From Actinomadura xylanilytica (GTDB taxonomy: Bacteria; Actinomycetota; Actinomycetes; Streptosporangiales; Streptosporangiaceae), in contig NZ_JASNWE010000001.1 of the NCBI RefSeq assembly GCF_030283145.1, positions 1,301,751-1,365,750 of the forward strand: DNA of 64,000 nucleotides, read 5' to 3'. The translations under genes and the position numbers were made by a program. Of this stretch, positions 15,267 through 24,841 are shown in pieces (positions within the stretch are counted from its first letter, which is position 1; each line of letters starts with the position of its first letter). The notes below the pieces were generated by a model. The model did no database searches. It was given only the letters and a program-made list of their open reading frames with translations, and had not been told where the DNA came from.

Positions 15267-15298
15267 CCCCGGCGCCCGGGGGCGCCCGGCCCAGCGCG

Positions 15299-15940
15299 TC
15301 AGGCCGCGTTGGGCTCGGGCACGGAGGCCAGGACCGAGGCGACGTGCTCGGCGTCGGCCACCTCCACGTGCGGGACGTCGACGAAGATCCGCAGAGGTCC
15401 GGGCGGGAGCCCCAGCTCCTCGGCGACCCCCACCTGGACGCCGCGCAGCGGGATGTAGGACAGGTAGCCGCGCAGGACGTTCTGCGACCGGAACATCGCG
15501 GTCATGATCAGCCGGTAGCCGCGAATCCGGAACGAGAGCGCGACCAGGCACGGCACGTCCTCGGCGTTCTCGCCGGGCACCAACAGCGAGATCCACGCGC
15601 TGGTCGTCCACGGGCGGGCGCGCAGCAGACCGGTGACCCAGCCGAGCTGGTCGACGCCCTGGAGGTCGCGCAGCCGCGTGCCGTACACGCCGTTCACGGT
15701 GCGCCGGGTCCGCTCTTTGGCCCAGTGCACGATCCGGGCGTGGTCCCCGTGGTCGCGCAGGAGGGGGTCCTCCCAGCTCAACGAGGTGACCTCGAAGCAG
15801 AGCGGCGGGCCCTCGATGATGGGCCCGCCGTCGGCCATGCCGGCCTCGCCGGCCGACCAGACGTGCCGCAGCGCCGCGATCCACGCCTTCCCGCAGGTCT
15901 CATGGCGTGGGACGGGGGCGTCGTCTCTCGCCGCCGCCAT
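15299..15940 (-). CDS. Divergent thymidylate-synthase-fold protein
   Basis: 213-residue protein resembling the thymidylate synthase / nucleotide hydroxymethylase fold. Recognisable elements are VNGVYGTRLRD, the presumed nucleophile in DVPCLVALSFRIRG, RSQN in place of the usual QRSxD, AEELGLPPG, and PHVEV in place of HxY. The Cys and an Arg-Ser are kept, but the usual Gln is Phe and the Asp after RS is Asn. It is also shorter than ThyA (about 260). It might methylate or hydroxymethylate another pyrimidine nucleotide, or be a non-catalytic relative. The start is the ATG at 15940, preceded by GGGGAG. Confidence 0.65.
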   Translation of the reverse strand: MAAARDDAPVPRHETCGKAWIAALRHVWSAGEAGMADGGPIIEGPPLCFEVTSLSWEDPLLRDHGDHARIVHWAKERTRRTVNGVYGTRLRDLQGVDQLGWVTGLLRARPWTTSAWISLLVPGENAEDVPCLVALSFRIRGYRLIMTAMFRSQNVLRGYLSYIPLRGVQVGVAEELGLPPGPLRIFVDVPHVEVADAEHVASVLASVPEPNAA

Positions 15941-16305
15941 GTCACGACTCCCCGCGGTAATTCGGCCCGCGGACCACAATGCGGTCAAGGGATTTACCCA
16001 CCGGGGGCGATGCGGCGCGCGGGACGAATTCCCGGCGTGCGGTTCGGCGTACTCCCGGCCCGAGTGACTGATCACCTCGCATGGAACTCCGCCCCGCCGT
16101 TCCGGCAGCGGTCACGGGGTGTGTTTGCGCTGGTGCGCTGGAGGGCCGCGGCCGTCGCGACTTTCTTCTAGTATCAGGCAAACAACGCGAAAAAGGTAGG
16201 TCTATTGCACCGGTCGTGCTTTCTGACCGGCACCATGACCAACCCTTACGCTATACATCGTCCATGTTAGGCCGGGCTCGTCCGGAAAGGCGGGTGGGAC
16301 TCCGC
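15941..16305. other. Intergenic region upstream of TS-like gene
   Basis: 365 bp without a convincing gene. The stretch 16165-16265 is noticeably AT-rich for this genome and contains an inverted repeat CCGGTC/GACCGG (16217-16237) and TATA-like stretches, so it probably holds the promoter of the TS-like gene and possibly the end of the upstream transcript. I see nothing else in it. Confidence 0.5.
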
Positions 16306-17934
16306 TCACCACGGATCGGGGGCGTCCCGATGGAGCAGCACGTAGCCGTACCGGCGGAAGACCTCCCGGTATCCGGCCTCGATCAGCGTCTCGACCCGCG
16401 CGCGCTGCTCGTCCACCGAGGTGAACGGGAACTCCAGCCGGTCCACGTCCGCGACGACCCACGGCGCGTACCGGGGCTCCCAGTCCCACAGCAGTACCCG
16501 GGTGCGGCCGGTGAGGGCGGGCCCGACGCCGTTGGCCGACTCGACCAGCACCCCATCGGGCACCCGGGCCGCCACCGCCGCCGCGGCCCGCGCGCGCTGG
16601 TTCTGCTTCCAGAGGGCCGGATCGGCCAGGTCGTTGAACGCGAAGAACGGCACGAGGACGATCCCGGCGGTCAGCATCCCGGCGGCGGGCGCGACCCGCG
16701 GCGCCGGCAGCCGGTGCCGGCGCGGGCGCGACCCGGGCACCGCCTGGCGGGACGCGCGCGAGCGCCGCGCCTGCTCCCCGGTCCGTCTCCGGGCCCGCGA
16801 CACGATCAGGCCGCGGACTCTGACCGCCCCGTCCACCGCGGCGAGGACCAGCACCGCGATCAGGAAGGCGTTGTAGTGGTAGCTCGGCGCCCACCAGTTG
16901 CTGAAGCGGCTGGCCAGCATCCGCTCGGCCAGCAGCGGCAGGACGGTGAGCGTCAGCGGGGACGCCAGCGGCAGCAGCAGCAGCGGCAGCACCAGCAGCG
17001 CCATCGTGGCGAGCTTGCCCGGCGGCGTGGTGAGCGTCGCCACCACGTCCCAGGGGCGGGTCAGGGCGTGCGCGGCGGCACTCGGCAGGTCGGGCCCGAG
17101 CGAGCCGTAGGCCCAGTAGTAGTCGTTGTCACCGCCGAACGCCGCGATGATCAGCCGTGAGCACACCCAGGTCGCGACCAGCCCGGCCGCCAGGCAGGCG
17201 AACCCGGCGGGCCGGTCGCCGCGCAGCGGCCAGGCGCGCACTCCCCCCGCGCCCCGAGGGCGGCGGGCGAGCAGGAAGAGGCCGAACCCGGCGAGCAGCA
17301 GCCCCATGTCCTCCTTGACCAGCAGCAGCGCCACCGCGGCGACCGCCGCCTGCCCGCGCCTGCCCGCGTCGTACCGCTCCACCAGCAGCGCCGACAGCAG
17401 CGGGACGAACGCGACCTCGTGGAAGTCGAACGACAGGGCCTCGGCGACCGGCCAGGACAGCGCGTAGGCGCCGGCGGCGCAGTACGCGGCGCCCGCGCCG
17501 AGGCGGCGTTCGGTGTAGCGCCAGATCGGGACGATCGCCAGGGCGAACAGCGCCGCCTGGGCGATGAGCAGCGTGGCGGGCCCGTCGTGGATCCAGTAGA
17601 GCGGCGCCAGCAGCGCGAGGGCGGGCGAGAAGTGGTCGCCGAGGATCGGGAAGCCGGGACCGAAGCCGTTGTGCACGCCCTTGACCATCGCGACCGGCAG
17701 GCCGAACCCGCTGTACGAGCGGACCCCCTGATCGAAGATGACCAGGTCGTAGCTGGTCGTCCGAAACGCCCGCAGGCGCATCAGCGAGTACGCGGCGTAC
17801 ACGGCCGCCGTCACCACGATCAGCGCGGCGAGCGGCGGGCGCGGCCGATGGAGGCGGCGCGGACGGCGGAACCACCGCCGGCGAGCGGTGGGGGCCTCGT
17901 CCGCCGGCCCCTCCCCGATCACTCTCTCGGCCAC
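16306..17934 (-). CDS. DUF2079 integral membrane protein
   Basis: 542-residue polytopic membrane protein with about ten hydrophobic segments. The N-terminal signature after the first helix, TTSYDLVIFDQGVRSYSGFGLP followed by GDHFSPALALLAPLYWI, is typical of DUF2079, a family related to GT-C glycosyltransferases or mannosyltransferase-like proteins. The soluble C-terminus (about 435-542) contains VPDGVLVESANGVGP. Activity is unproven. Start is uncertain: GTG at 17934 (VAERVIGEG) is used, without an obvious ribosome-binding site. Confidence 0.78.
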   Translation of the reverse strand: MAERVIGEGPADEAPTARRRWFRRPRRLHRPRPPLAALIVVTAAVYAAYSLMRLRAFRTTSYDLVIFDQGVRSYSGFGLPVAMVKGVHNGFGPGFPILGDHFSPALALLAPLYWIHDGPATLLIAQAALFALAIVPIWRYTERRLGAGAAYCAAGAYALSWPVAEALSFDFHEVAFVPLLSALLVERYDAGRRGQAAVAAVALLLVKEDMGLLLAGFGLFLLARRPRGAGGVRAWPLRGDRPAGFACLAAGLVATWVCSRLIIAAFGGDNDYYWAYGSLGPDLPSAAAHALTRPWDVVATLTTPPGKLATMALLVLPLLLLPLASPLTLTVLPLLAERMLASRFSNWWAPSYHYNAFLIAVLVLAAVDGAVRVRGLIVSRARRRTGEQARRSRASRQAVPGSRPRRHRLPAPRVAPAAGMLTAGIVLVPFFAFNDLADPALWKQNQRARAAAAVAARVPDGVLVESANGVGPALTGRTRVLLWDWEPRYAPWVVADVDRLEFPFTSVDEQRARVETLIEAGYREVFRRYGYVLLHRDAPDPW

Positions 17935-17979
17935 GCGCCAGGACGCTACCAGCAGCCCGGCGCCCGACCGAACCACCGG

Positions 17980-18014
17980 ACGGGGACGGGCCGGAAGCGG
18001 ACCGGCCCGTCCCC
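17980..18014 (-). terminator. Hairpin after ABC permease gene
   Basis: Perfect 13-bp arms GGGGACGGGCCGG with a 7-nt loop directly after the permease stop. There is no T tract on the minus strand. Confidence 0.65.
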
Positions 18015-18018
18015 CCAC

Positions 18019-20664
18019 TCAGGCGGTCACGCGGCGGGCCATCGGGAGCCGCGAACGGGTGAACAGCCCGGCGGCGAGCATCGCGACCAGCGGGATCACG
18101 ATCGCGATCACCCCGAGCAGCGTCCAGGGGATGTCGAGGATCGGACCGTGGCCCGCCGCCTCCAGCATCCCCCCGGCCCCATGGACGGGCTCCACCAGGG
18201 TGAGCGTGCGCGCGACCGCGATGCCCGGGACGAGCCCGGCCGCCAGGCCGAGCCAGCAGCCGAGCAGCGCGACGAACCCCGCCTGGCCCATCATCAGCAG
18301 CCGCCGGGTCCGCGGATGGGCGCCGACGGCGGCCAGGGTCGCCAGGTCCGGACGGGCGTCGGCGGCGGACAGGCCCGTCGCGATCAGCGAGCCGCCGAGC
18401 GCCAGCACCGCGCCGACCACCCCCAGCAGCAGCGTCGTCCTCCCGAACGAGCCGGTGAACCCCCGCTCGACGTACACGCCGCCGCCGTCCTTGCCGTAGT
18501 CGAGGAGGACCTCCTTCAGCCGCGCCTCCTCGGCGCCGGTGACCCGGTGCTCGGCCCGGTCCACTCCGAACGCCTCGGTCCGGGGCGGGACCCCGATCCG
18601 CCGCGCGACCTCGGGCGGGACGAGCACGCGCGCGTGCGGATCACCGGGGAGGGTGACCGCGGGCAGCCCCGGCACCGTCTTCAGCGTCCGCTGCCGCCCC
18701 CCGTTCGCCTCCCACACCGACACCCTGGCGGTGGTGACGGCGTCCTGCGGGGGTTTGGCGCCGAAGAACACCACCTTGCCCGCCGCGAGCGCCGCCGTGA
18801 CGGCCGGATCGTCGCGGCCCAGCAGGAACCGCGCCTCCTTCGCCCCGGCCACCACGTTGTCGATGGTGATCTCCCCGGGTCCGTGCTCCGCGGTGAACGC
18901 GACGCCGGGGCACTCCTGCGGGCGGCCGGACTCGCACCCGCTCTCCTCGCCCGGCAGGGTCCGCAGCTCCACGAGCGGGACGCCGGGCAGCTCCCGCCGG
19001 ACGGCCCGTCCGGCCTCGGCCGCCCGGTCAGCGGGCGCCCGGAGCAGTGCCGACCCGGGCGGGAGCCTCCGCTCGTACTCCCGCCGCTCCTGCTGGAAGT
19101 CGCTGGCGCCCCCGATGGCCAGCGCGGTGATCCCGGCGACCGCCGCCATGATCGCGGCGACCACGGGCGCGGACCGGGCCCGGTTGCGCGAGCCGTCCCG
19201 CACCGCGAGCCGCAGCGGCAGCGGCAGGAACCGGGCCGCGCGCCCGGCCGCCGCCACCAGCCACGGCGCCACCAGCACGCAGCCGATGGTGATCGCCGTG
19301 GCCCCGAACGCCGCGCCGAGCTCCCGCCAGAACCGCACCCCGACCAGGCTCAGCACGACGCCCGCCACGATCAGCACGGCGCCGGCGAGCGGCCGACCGA
19401 GGCGGACCCGGCCCCCGTCGCGCCGTCCGGCCAGCGCGGCCACGACCTCCGCCCGCGCGGCCTGCCGGGCGGGCAGGTACGCGGCGACCAGGCCGCTGCC
19501 CACGCCCAGCGCCATGGTGGCCGCGGCCAGCGCCCACGGCACCTCGAACGGGCCCATCCGCTCGCCGCCGGCCATGTGGACGCACTGCCTGGCCAGCGCG
19601 GCGGCGCCGATCCCGAGCCCCGCGCCGGCCAGCGCGGCGGCCGAGCCGAGCACCAGCCCGCCCGCGAGCACCACCGCGCGCAGGTGCCGGCGGTCGCCGC
19701 CCGCGGCGGCGATCAGCGCGAGCTGCCGCCGCCGGTGCCGGACGCCCACCGCGAACGCGGGCCCGGTCAGCAGCACCACCTCCAGCACGATCATCGCGAC
19801 GGCCAGGGCCATGACCTCCCGCCCGCCCGTGTCCCCGGACCTCACCAGGTCCTGATCGACCTCACTCGCCGGCGGCGGATGCTCCACGGCGTCCCGGGAC
19901 AGCACCGACAGCCCGGCCTTGTTGAACTCCTTGACGTCGGCCCAGGTGACCGGCCGTCCCGCCGAGACCAGCCACTGTGGCGGCTCGGGCGACCGACCCG
20001 GGAACGCGCCGGGCAGGCCCAGCGTGATCGCCGCATCGGGCCGCCTCGGGTCGATCACGTACCCGACGACCCGCTTGGGCGTCCCCTCCCGTCCGACCTG
20101 CGCCATCGAGCCGAGCGTGAAGCCCTTCCCGCGCAGCGAGGGCGCCAGGGCCACCTCGTCCGCCGACGCCGGCGCCCGCCCCGCGGTGACCTCGAACATG
20201 CCGCGCGCCAGCGGGTCGCGGAGATCGAGCTCCTTCAGGTCGGCGCGGACGTACCCGTGCGCGGTCCGCAGCACCCCCCGCGTCCCGGTCGAGACCGGCA
20301 CGATCCGGACCCCCGGCCCGTACTTCGCGGCGACCGTCCGGCCGACCTCGCCGGACGTCCAGGGGCGGTCGGCATCACCCGCAGGCGCGGGCCGGGCCTG
20401 GAGCTCCTCCAGGCCCGGCGTCTGGTCCACGGGTTCTCGGCCGAACGCGTAGAACCGCGCGTCGGCCGTCCCGAGCTCGTACGGCAGCTCCTCCTTCGGC
20501 GACCATGCGGCCGTCTGCGCCAGCACCGCCAGCGCGACGACCGCGAGGACGGGGAGGCCGATCATGCACAGCACCAGGGCCGTGCGTCCCTTGGACCGCA
20601 TCGCGTCCCGCCGCGCGATCCGCACCGCCGCCCGGTGCGCGCTCCCCCTGCTCACCCTGCTCAT
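18019..20664 (-). CDS. FtsX-type ABC transporter permease
   Basis: 881-residue permease with a MacB/FtsX architecture: a first membrane helix at about 30-50 (TALVLCMIGLPVLAVVALAVLA), a large extracytoplasmic domain, a membrane block of three or more helices (about 255-400), a second such unit, a further extracytoplasmic loop, and three helices at the end. Such permeases pair with the ATPase encoded just upstream and export peptides or lipids, or respond to antibiotics. The start is the ATG at 20664 with GGAG upstream; this start region belongs to a 100-bp tandem repeat. Confidence 0.88.
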   Translation of the reverse strand: MSRVSRGSAHRAAVRIARRDAMRSKGRTALVLCMIGLPVLAVVALAVLAQTAAWSPKEELPYELGTADARFYAFGREPVDQTPGLEELQARPAPAGDADRPWTSGEVGRTVAAKYGPGVRIVPVSTGTRGVLRTAHGYVRADLKELDLRDPLARGMFEVTAGRAPASADEVALAPSLRGKGFTLGSMAQVGREGTPKRVVGYVIDPRRPDAAITLGLPGAFPGRSPEPPQWLVSAGRPVTWADVKEFNKAGLSVLSRDAVEHPPPASEVDQDLVRSGDTGGREVMALAVAMIVLEVVLLTGPAFAVGVRHRRRQLALIAAAGGDRRHLRAVVLAGGLVLGSAAALAGAGLGIGAAALARQCVHMAGGERMGPFEVPWALAAATMALGVGSGLVAAYLPARQAARAEVVAALAGRRDGGRVRLGRPLAGAVLIVAGVVLSLVGVRFWRELGAAFGATAITIGCVLVAPWLVAAAGRAARFLPLPLRLAVRDGSRNRARSAPVVAAIMAAVAGITALAIGGASDFQQERREYERRLPPGSALLRAPADRAAEAGRAVRRELPGVPLVELRTLPGEESGCESGRPQECPGVAFTAEHGPGEITIDNVVAGAKEARFLLGRDDPAVTAALAAGKVVFFGAKPPQDAVTTARVSVWEANGGRQRTLKTVPGLPAVTLPGDPHARVLVPPEVARRIGVPPRTEAFGVDRAEHRVTGAEEARLKEVLLDYGKDGGGVYVERGFTGSFGRTTLLLGVVGAVLALGGSLIATGLSAADARPDLATLAAVGAHPRTRRLLMMGQAGFVALLGCWLGLAAGLVPGIAVARTLTLVEPVHGAGGMLEAAGHGPILDIPWTLLGVIAIVIPLVAMLAAGLFTRSRLPMARRVTA

Positions 20665-20905
20665 CGGCTCACTCCGTTCGCGCGTTCGTGGCCGCTTCAC
20701 GCGGTGGCTTCCCTCGTCGCAGGCTCCTCAGTCCAGCCACCGCGCGCCCACTCACCCTGCTCATCGGCCCACTCCGTTCGCGCGTTCGTGGCCGCATCAC
20801 GCGGTGGCTTCCCTCGTCGCAGGCTCCTCAGTCCAGCCACCGCGCGCCCACTCACCCTGCTCACCGGCCCACTCCGTTCGCGCGTTCGTGGCCGCATCAC
20901 GCGGT
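20651..20905. repeat. 100-bp tandem repeat between ABC ATPase and permease genes
   Basis: The unit beginning CTCACCCTGCTCATCGGCTC recurs exactly 100 bp apart at 20651, 20751 and 20851; the third copy is cut after about 55 bp. Copies differ at a few positions. The unit contains the permease ribosome-binding site and start codon (CAT on the plus strand at 20662-20664), the middle copy keeps an in-frame-type start, and the last has CAC instead. It separates the two operon genes by 244 bp. Confidence 0.92.
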
Positions 20906-20908
20906 CAC

Positions 20909-21625
20909 TCACCGGACGTCCTGGAGGAGGGTCTCGGGGCCGGAGCGCGAGCCGGTCGTGTCGACCATGCGGCCGTCGCGGAGGAACACCACCCGGTCCG
21001 ACCATGCGGCGTGCCTGGACTCGTGCGTCACCATCAGGCAGGCGGCGCCCGCGTCGCAGCGGGCGCGCAGGAGGCGCATGACGTCTTCGCCGGTGTTGCT
21101 GTCGAGGGCGCCGGTCGGCTCGTCGGCCAGGACCAGCCGGCGGTCGCCGACCAGGGCGCGGGCGATCGCCACCCGCTGCTGCTGGCCGCCGGACATCTCG
21201 TCGGGGAACTGGTCCGCCAGCTCGTCGACGCCGACCTCGCGCAGCGCGAGCGCGGCCTCGCGGCGGGCCCGGCGGGTGCCGGCGCCGTCGAGCTCGCGGG
21301 GCAGCATCACGTTCTCGATCGCGGTGAGGCCGGGGATGAGGTTGAGGTCCTGGAAGACGTAGCCGACGTGCCGGCGGCGCAGCGCCGACAGCCCGGACCG
21401 GCCGAGCGTCCCGAGGTCGGTGCCCTCGATGACGACCCGGCCCGAGGTGGGGGCGTCCAGGCCGCCGGCGAGGGTGAGCAGCGTCGACTTGCCCGAGCCG
21501 GACGGGCCCATCACGGCGACGAACTCCCCCGCCGCGACGCTGAGGCCGATGCCCGCGAGCGCGTGCACCAGGCCGGCGCCGGCGCCGTGGTCGCGGGACA
21601 CCGCGTGCAGTTCCAGGACGTTCAC
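20909..21625 (-). CDS. ABC transporter ATP-binding protein (MacB/LolD type)
   Basis: 238-residue ATPase with Walker A GPSGSGKST, Q-loop YVFQDLNLIPGLTAIENV, signature SGGQQQR, Walker B RLVLADEPTGALD and switch His in VTHE. It belongs to the group that energises FtsX-type permeases such as the one encoded downstream. Its ATG overlaps the padR stop codon (ATGA at 21622-21625), so the regulator, ATPase and permease form one operon. Confidence 0.94.
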   Translation of the reverse strand: MNVLELHAVSRDHGAGAGLVHALAGIGLSVAAGEFVAVMGPSGSGKSTLLTLAGGLDAPTSGRVVIEGTDLGTLGRSGLSALRRRHVGYVFQDLNLIPGLTAIENVMLPRELDGAGTRRARREAALALREVGVDELADQFPDEMSGGQQQRVAIARALVGDRRLVLADEPTGALDSNTGEDVMRLLRARCDAGAACLMVTHESRHAAWSDRVVFLRDGRMVDTTGSRSGPETLLQDVR

Positions 21626-22269
21626 CGGCGTGCCCTCTCGGCGCCGTCGGGCCGGGCGCGCACGCCGGATCCGGGACGTTCGGCCGCGCCGCCCGTACCG
21701 CCCGTGCCGCCCGCCGCGTCCGTGCGCTCCGCCGGGGCCGCGTCGTCGGCGCGGACCACGTACGCCTCGCAGTGGTCCAGCCAGCGCGCCTCGGCCTCGG
21801 CCTGGAAGATCATGGATTCGAGGACCAGCCGCCAGGCGCGGTCGGCCTGACCGGCCGGGACCGCCGGGGCGTCGGCCTTGAGCCGGGTGAGCTCCTGGAG
21901 CGAGCGCAGGGTGGCGGTGCGCTGGGTCTGGACGACGCCCACGACGTCGACGCCGGGCGTGGTGACCGCCATGGCCAGCTTGATCGACAGCTCGTCCCGG
22001 GGACGGTCGGTGCGCGCGATCGGGGTGGCGAACCAGCGCCGCACCTCCTCCTCGCCGTCCGGGGTGATCCGGTAGACGAACCGGCCCTCGTCGTCGGCGC
22101 CGACCCGGGTGACCCGTTCGTCGCGTTCGAGGCGGGCCAGGGTCGAGTAGACCTGCCCGATGTTGAGGGGCCAGGTGGCCCCGGTGGACGATTCGAACTC
22201 CGTGCGGAGCTGGTAGCCGTAGCGGGGCCCCTGGGACAGCAGGGCCAGCAGGCCGTGACGTATGGACAT
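21622..22269 (-). CDS. PadR-family transcriptional regulator
   Basis: 215-residue regulator. The N-terminal winged helix (about 1-85) has the PadR pattern SIRHGLLALLSQGPRYGYQL and WPLNIGQVYSTLARLERDERV followed by YRITPDGEEEVRRW. The C-terminal helical domain mediates dimerisation, and the tail of about 35 residues is low-complexity Gly/Ala/Arg-rich. The start is MSIRHG at 22269. It likely represses its own promoter, which contains the repeated operator at 22279-22321, and thereby the ABC genes behind it. Confidence 0.92.
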   Translation of the reverse strand: MSIRHGLLALLSQGPRYGYQLRTEFESSTGATWPLNIGQVYSTLARLERDERVTRVGADDEGRFVYRITPDGEEEVRRWFATPIARTDRPRDELSIKLAMAVTTPGVDVVGVVQTQRTATLRSLQELTRLKADAPAVPAGQADRAWRLVLESMIFQAEAEARWLDHCEAYVVRADDAAPAERTDAAGGTGGTGGAAERPGSGVRARPDGAERARR

Positions 22270-22278
22270 GCCTACCAA

Positions 22279-22321
22279 GTATGCATACCGAGTATGCTCA
22301 TGGCAATACCGAGTATGCATG
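22279..22321 (-). promoter_or_regulatory. PadR promoter with repeated operators
   Basis: GCATAC-CGA-GTATGC (22283-22297) is an inverted repeat, and ACCGAGTATGC recurs at 22308-22318. On the minus strand a TTGCCA and a CATACT 17 nt apart overlap both copies, and the PadR ATG follows 9 nt later. The arrangement fits autorepression; an inducer is unknown. Confidence 0.65.
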
Positions 22322-22408
22322 ATGGGACACGCCGAACCGGATTGCACCGTGACAGAACGGCCGGGCCCTTACCGTGAACCGGTATTCCCGCCCCACCTGG
22401 AGAGCCCC

Positions 22409-23194
22409 GTGACCTCGGATTGCACCATCAGTGTCCTGCGCGACGTTCTGAGCGTTTACGACCACCGCTTCCTCGGCCTGGACGGCCCGCAGCGGGACCG
22501 CCTGGTCGACGGCACCCTCAGGATCCTCGGCACCGACGGGCTGGACGAGGCCACCCGGGCCGCGCTGCCCGCCTCCTACCGGCTGCGGGCGTTCTGCATC
22601 CGGCACGGCCTGCGCGAGGAGCTGGAGCAGCTGATCCGCGACGAGGCGGCCGGGAACCGGGCGGGCGCCGTCGTGGTCGGCGGCCGGGTCTACGCCCTGT
22701 ACCCCTACCTGCGTGGCGTCTCCAGGCAGGACGCCGACATCACCGCCGAGGTCGGCGTGGAGCACCGGCTCGACGCGGTCGGCCGGCAGGGGTTCAACGC
22801 GCGGATCCGCGGACGGGCCGCGCTCGAGCAGGTCGAGACGCGCCGCACGGATGTGGAGCTGGTGCTGCGCAAGCGCGGCGGCTCGGGCGCCGAGCACCGC
22901 TTCCCCGCCGTGGAACGCGAGGACGGCTTCGAGGCGTTCGCCGACCTGACCCTGCCGGGGCCGGGCCGGTGGGACGTGCACGTGTCCGCCACCACGCTGG
23001 GCGTGACCCGTGAGGCGCGGTTCGGCACCGTGCGGGGCCCGAGGCTGAACACCGACACGTCCAAGCAGGGCATCGTCTCGGCCGGCGACGCGACCGTCTA
23101 CTTCACCAAGGGCGGCCACCTGGCGGTGCTGGTCCGGGGCGAATCCCGGCCCGTGCCGCTGAGCACCCGCATCCGCCGCCGCCTCATCCGCTGA
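22409..23194 (+). CDS. Stand-alone domain resembling C-terminus of wall-polymer glycosyltransferases
   Basis: 261-residue soluble protein. AALPASYRLRAFCIRHGLREELEQLIRDEAAG, VVVGGRVYALYPYLR and the beta-rich part FNARIRGRAALEQVETRRTDVELVLRKRG resemble the region that follows the GT2 catalytic domain in actinobacterial TarS/CDP-glycerol-type transferases. No GT-A domain, DxD motif or glycerophosphotransferase domain is present. So it is either a partner subunit or a truncated remnant. The GTG at 22409 is chosen because GGAG precedes it and longer versions would run into the PadR operator. The assignment is from memory of the family pattern and is moderate. Confidence 0.5.
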   Translation: MTSDCTISVLRDVLSVYDHRFLGLDGPQRDRLVDGTLRILGTDGLDEATRAALPASYRLRAFCIRHGLREELEQLIRDEAAGNRAGAVVVGGRVYALYPYLRGVSRQDADITAEVGVEHRLDAVGRQGFNARIRGRAALEQVETRRTDVELVLRKRGGSGAEHRFPAVEREDGFEAFADLTLPGPGRWDVHVSATTLGVTREARFGTVRGPRLNTDTSKQGIVSAGDATVYFTKGGHLAVLVRGESRPVPLSTRIRRRLIR

Positions 23195-23222
23195 GCCCCA
23201 CCTCTGAAGCGCGTCCGACGAA

Positions 23223-23262
23223 GAACGCGGCGTGCCGCCCTCGGGGGCGGCACGCCGCGTTC
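23223..23262. terminator. Bidirectional terminator between orphan-domain gene and ilvC
   Basis: A perfect 17-bp stem GAACGCGGCGTGCCGCC with a 6-nt loop lies between the two convergent genes. Confidence 0.88.
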
Positions 23263-23280
23263 AGGCGTGGGGGAACGAAC

Positions 23281-24300
<1,020 letters not shown>

Positions 24301-24311
24301 TCAGATTCGGG

Positions 24312-24836
24312 TCACGCGCTGCGCTCGATGGCGCGCAGCGAGCGGTCTGTGATGGAGCGGGCCCCGCGGCCGACGGCGACCATGCCCGACTGCACCAGCT
24401 CCTTGATGCCGAACGGCTCCAGAACCCGGATGAAGGCGTCGAGCTTGTCGCGGTTGCCGGTCGCCTCGATGGTGACCGCGTCCGGCGCCACGTCGACGAC
24501 CTTGGCGCGGAACAGCGTCACGGTCTCCAGCACCTGCGACCGGGTCTCGGCGTCGGCGCGGACCTTGATCAGGATCAGCTCGCGCTGGACCGACGCGGAG
24601 GTGTCCAGCTCGACGATCTTGAGCACGTTGATCAGCTTGTTGAGCTGCTTGGTGACCTGCTCCAGGGGCAGGCCCTCGACGTTCACCACGATCGTCATCC
24701 GGGAGATCTCCGGATGCTCGGTGGTGCCCACCGCGAGGGACTCGATGTTGAAGCCGCGCCGGGAGAACAGGGCGGCGACCCTGGCGAGGATGCCCGGCTT
24801 GTTCTCCACCAGGACCGAGAGGGTGTGCAGGCTCAT
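24312..24836 (-). CDS. ilvN: Acetolactate synthase small (regulatory) subunit
   Basis: 174-residue subunit with an N-terminal ACT domain (LSVLVENKPGILARVAALFSRRGFNIESLAVG) and a C-terminal IlvN domain (GNRDKLDAFIRVLEPFGIKELVQSG). It gives valine feedback control to the large subunit. Start 5 bp after the ilvB stop, so translation is coupled. Confidence 0.95.
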   Translation of the reverse strand: MSLHTLSVLVENKPGILARVAALFSRRGFNIESLAVGTTEHPEISRMTIVVNVEGLPLEQVTKQLNKLINVLKIVELDTSASVQRELILIKVRADAETRSQVLETVTLFRAKVVDVAPDAVTIEATGNRDKLDAFIRVLEPFGIKELVQSGMVAVGRGARSITDRSLRAIERSA

Positions 24837-24841
24837 CGGGA

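Noticed and set aside
20651..20905. CRISPR array
   Set aside because: The repeats are contiguous 100-bp units without spacers, and no cas genes are present.
17419..21081. 1220-codon plus-strand frame
   Set aside because: Opposite the permease and DUF2079 genes; composition is typical of an antisense shadow in GC-rich DNA.
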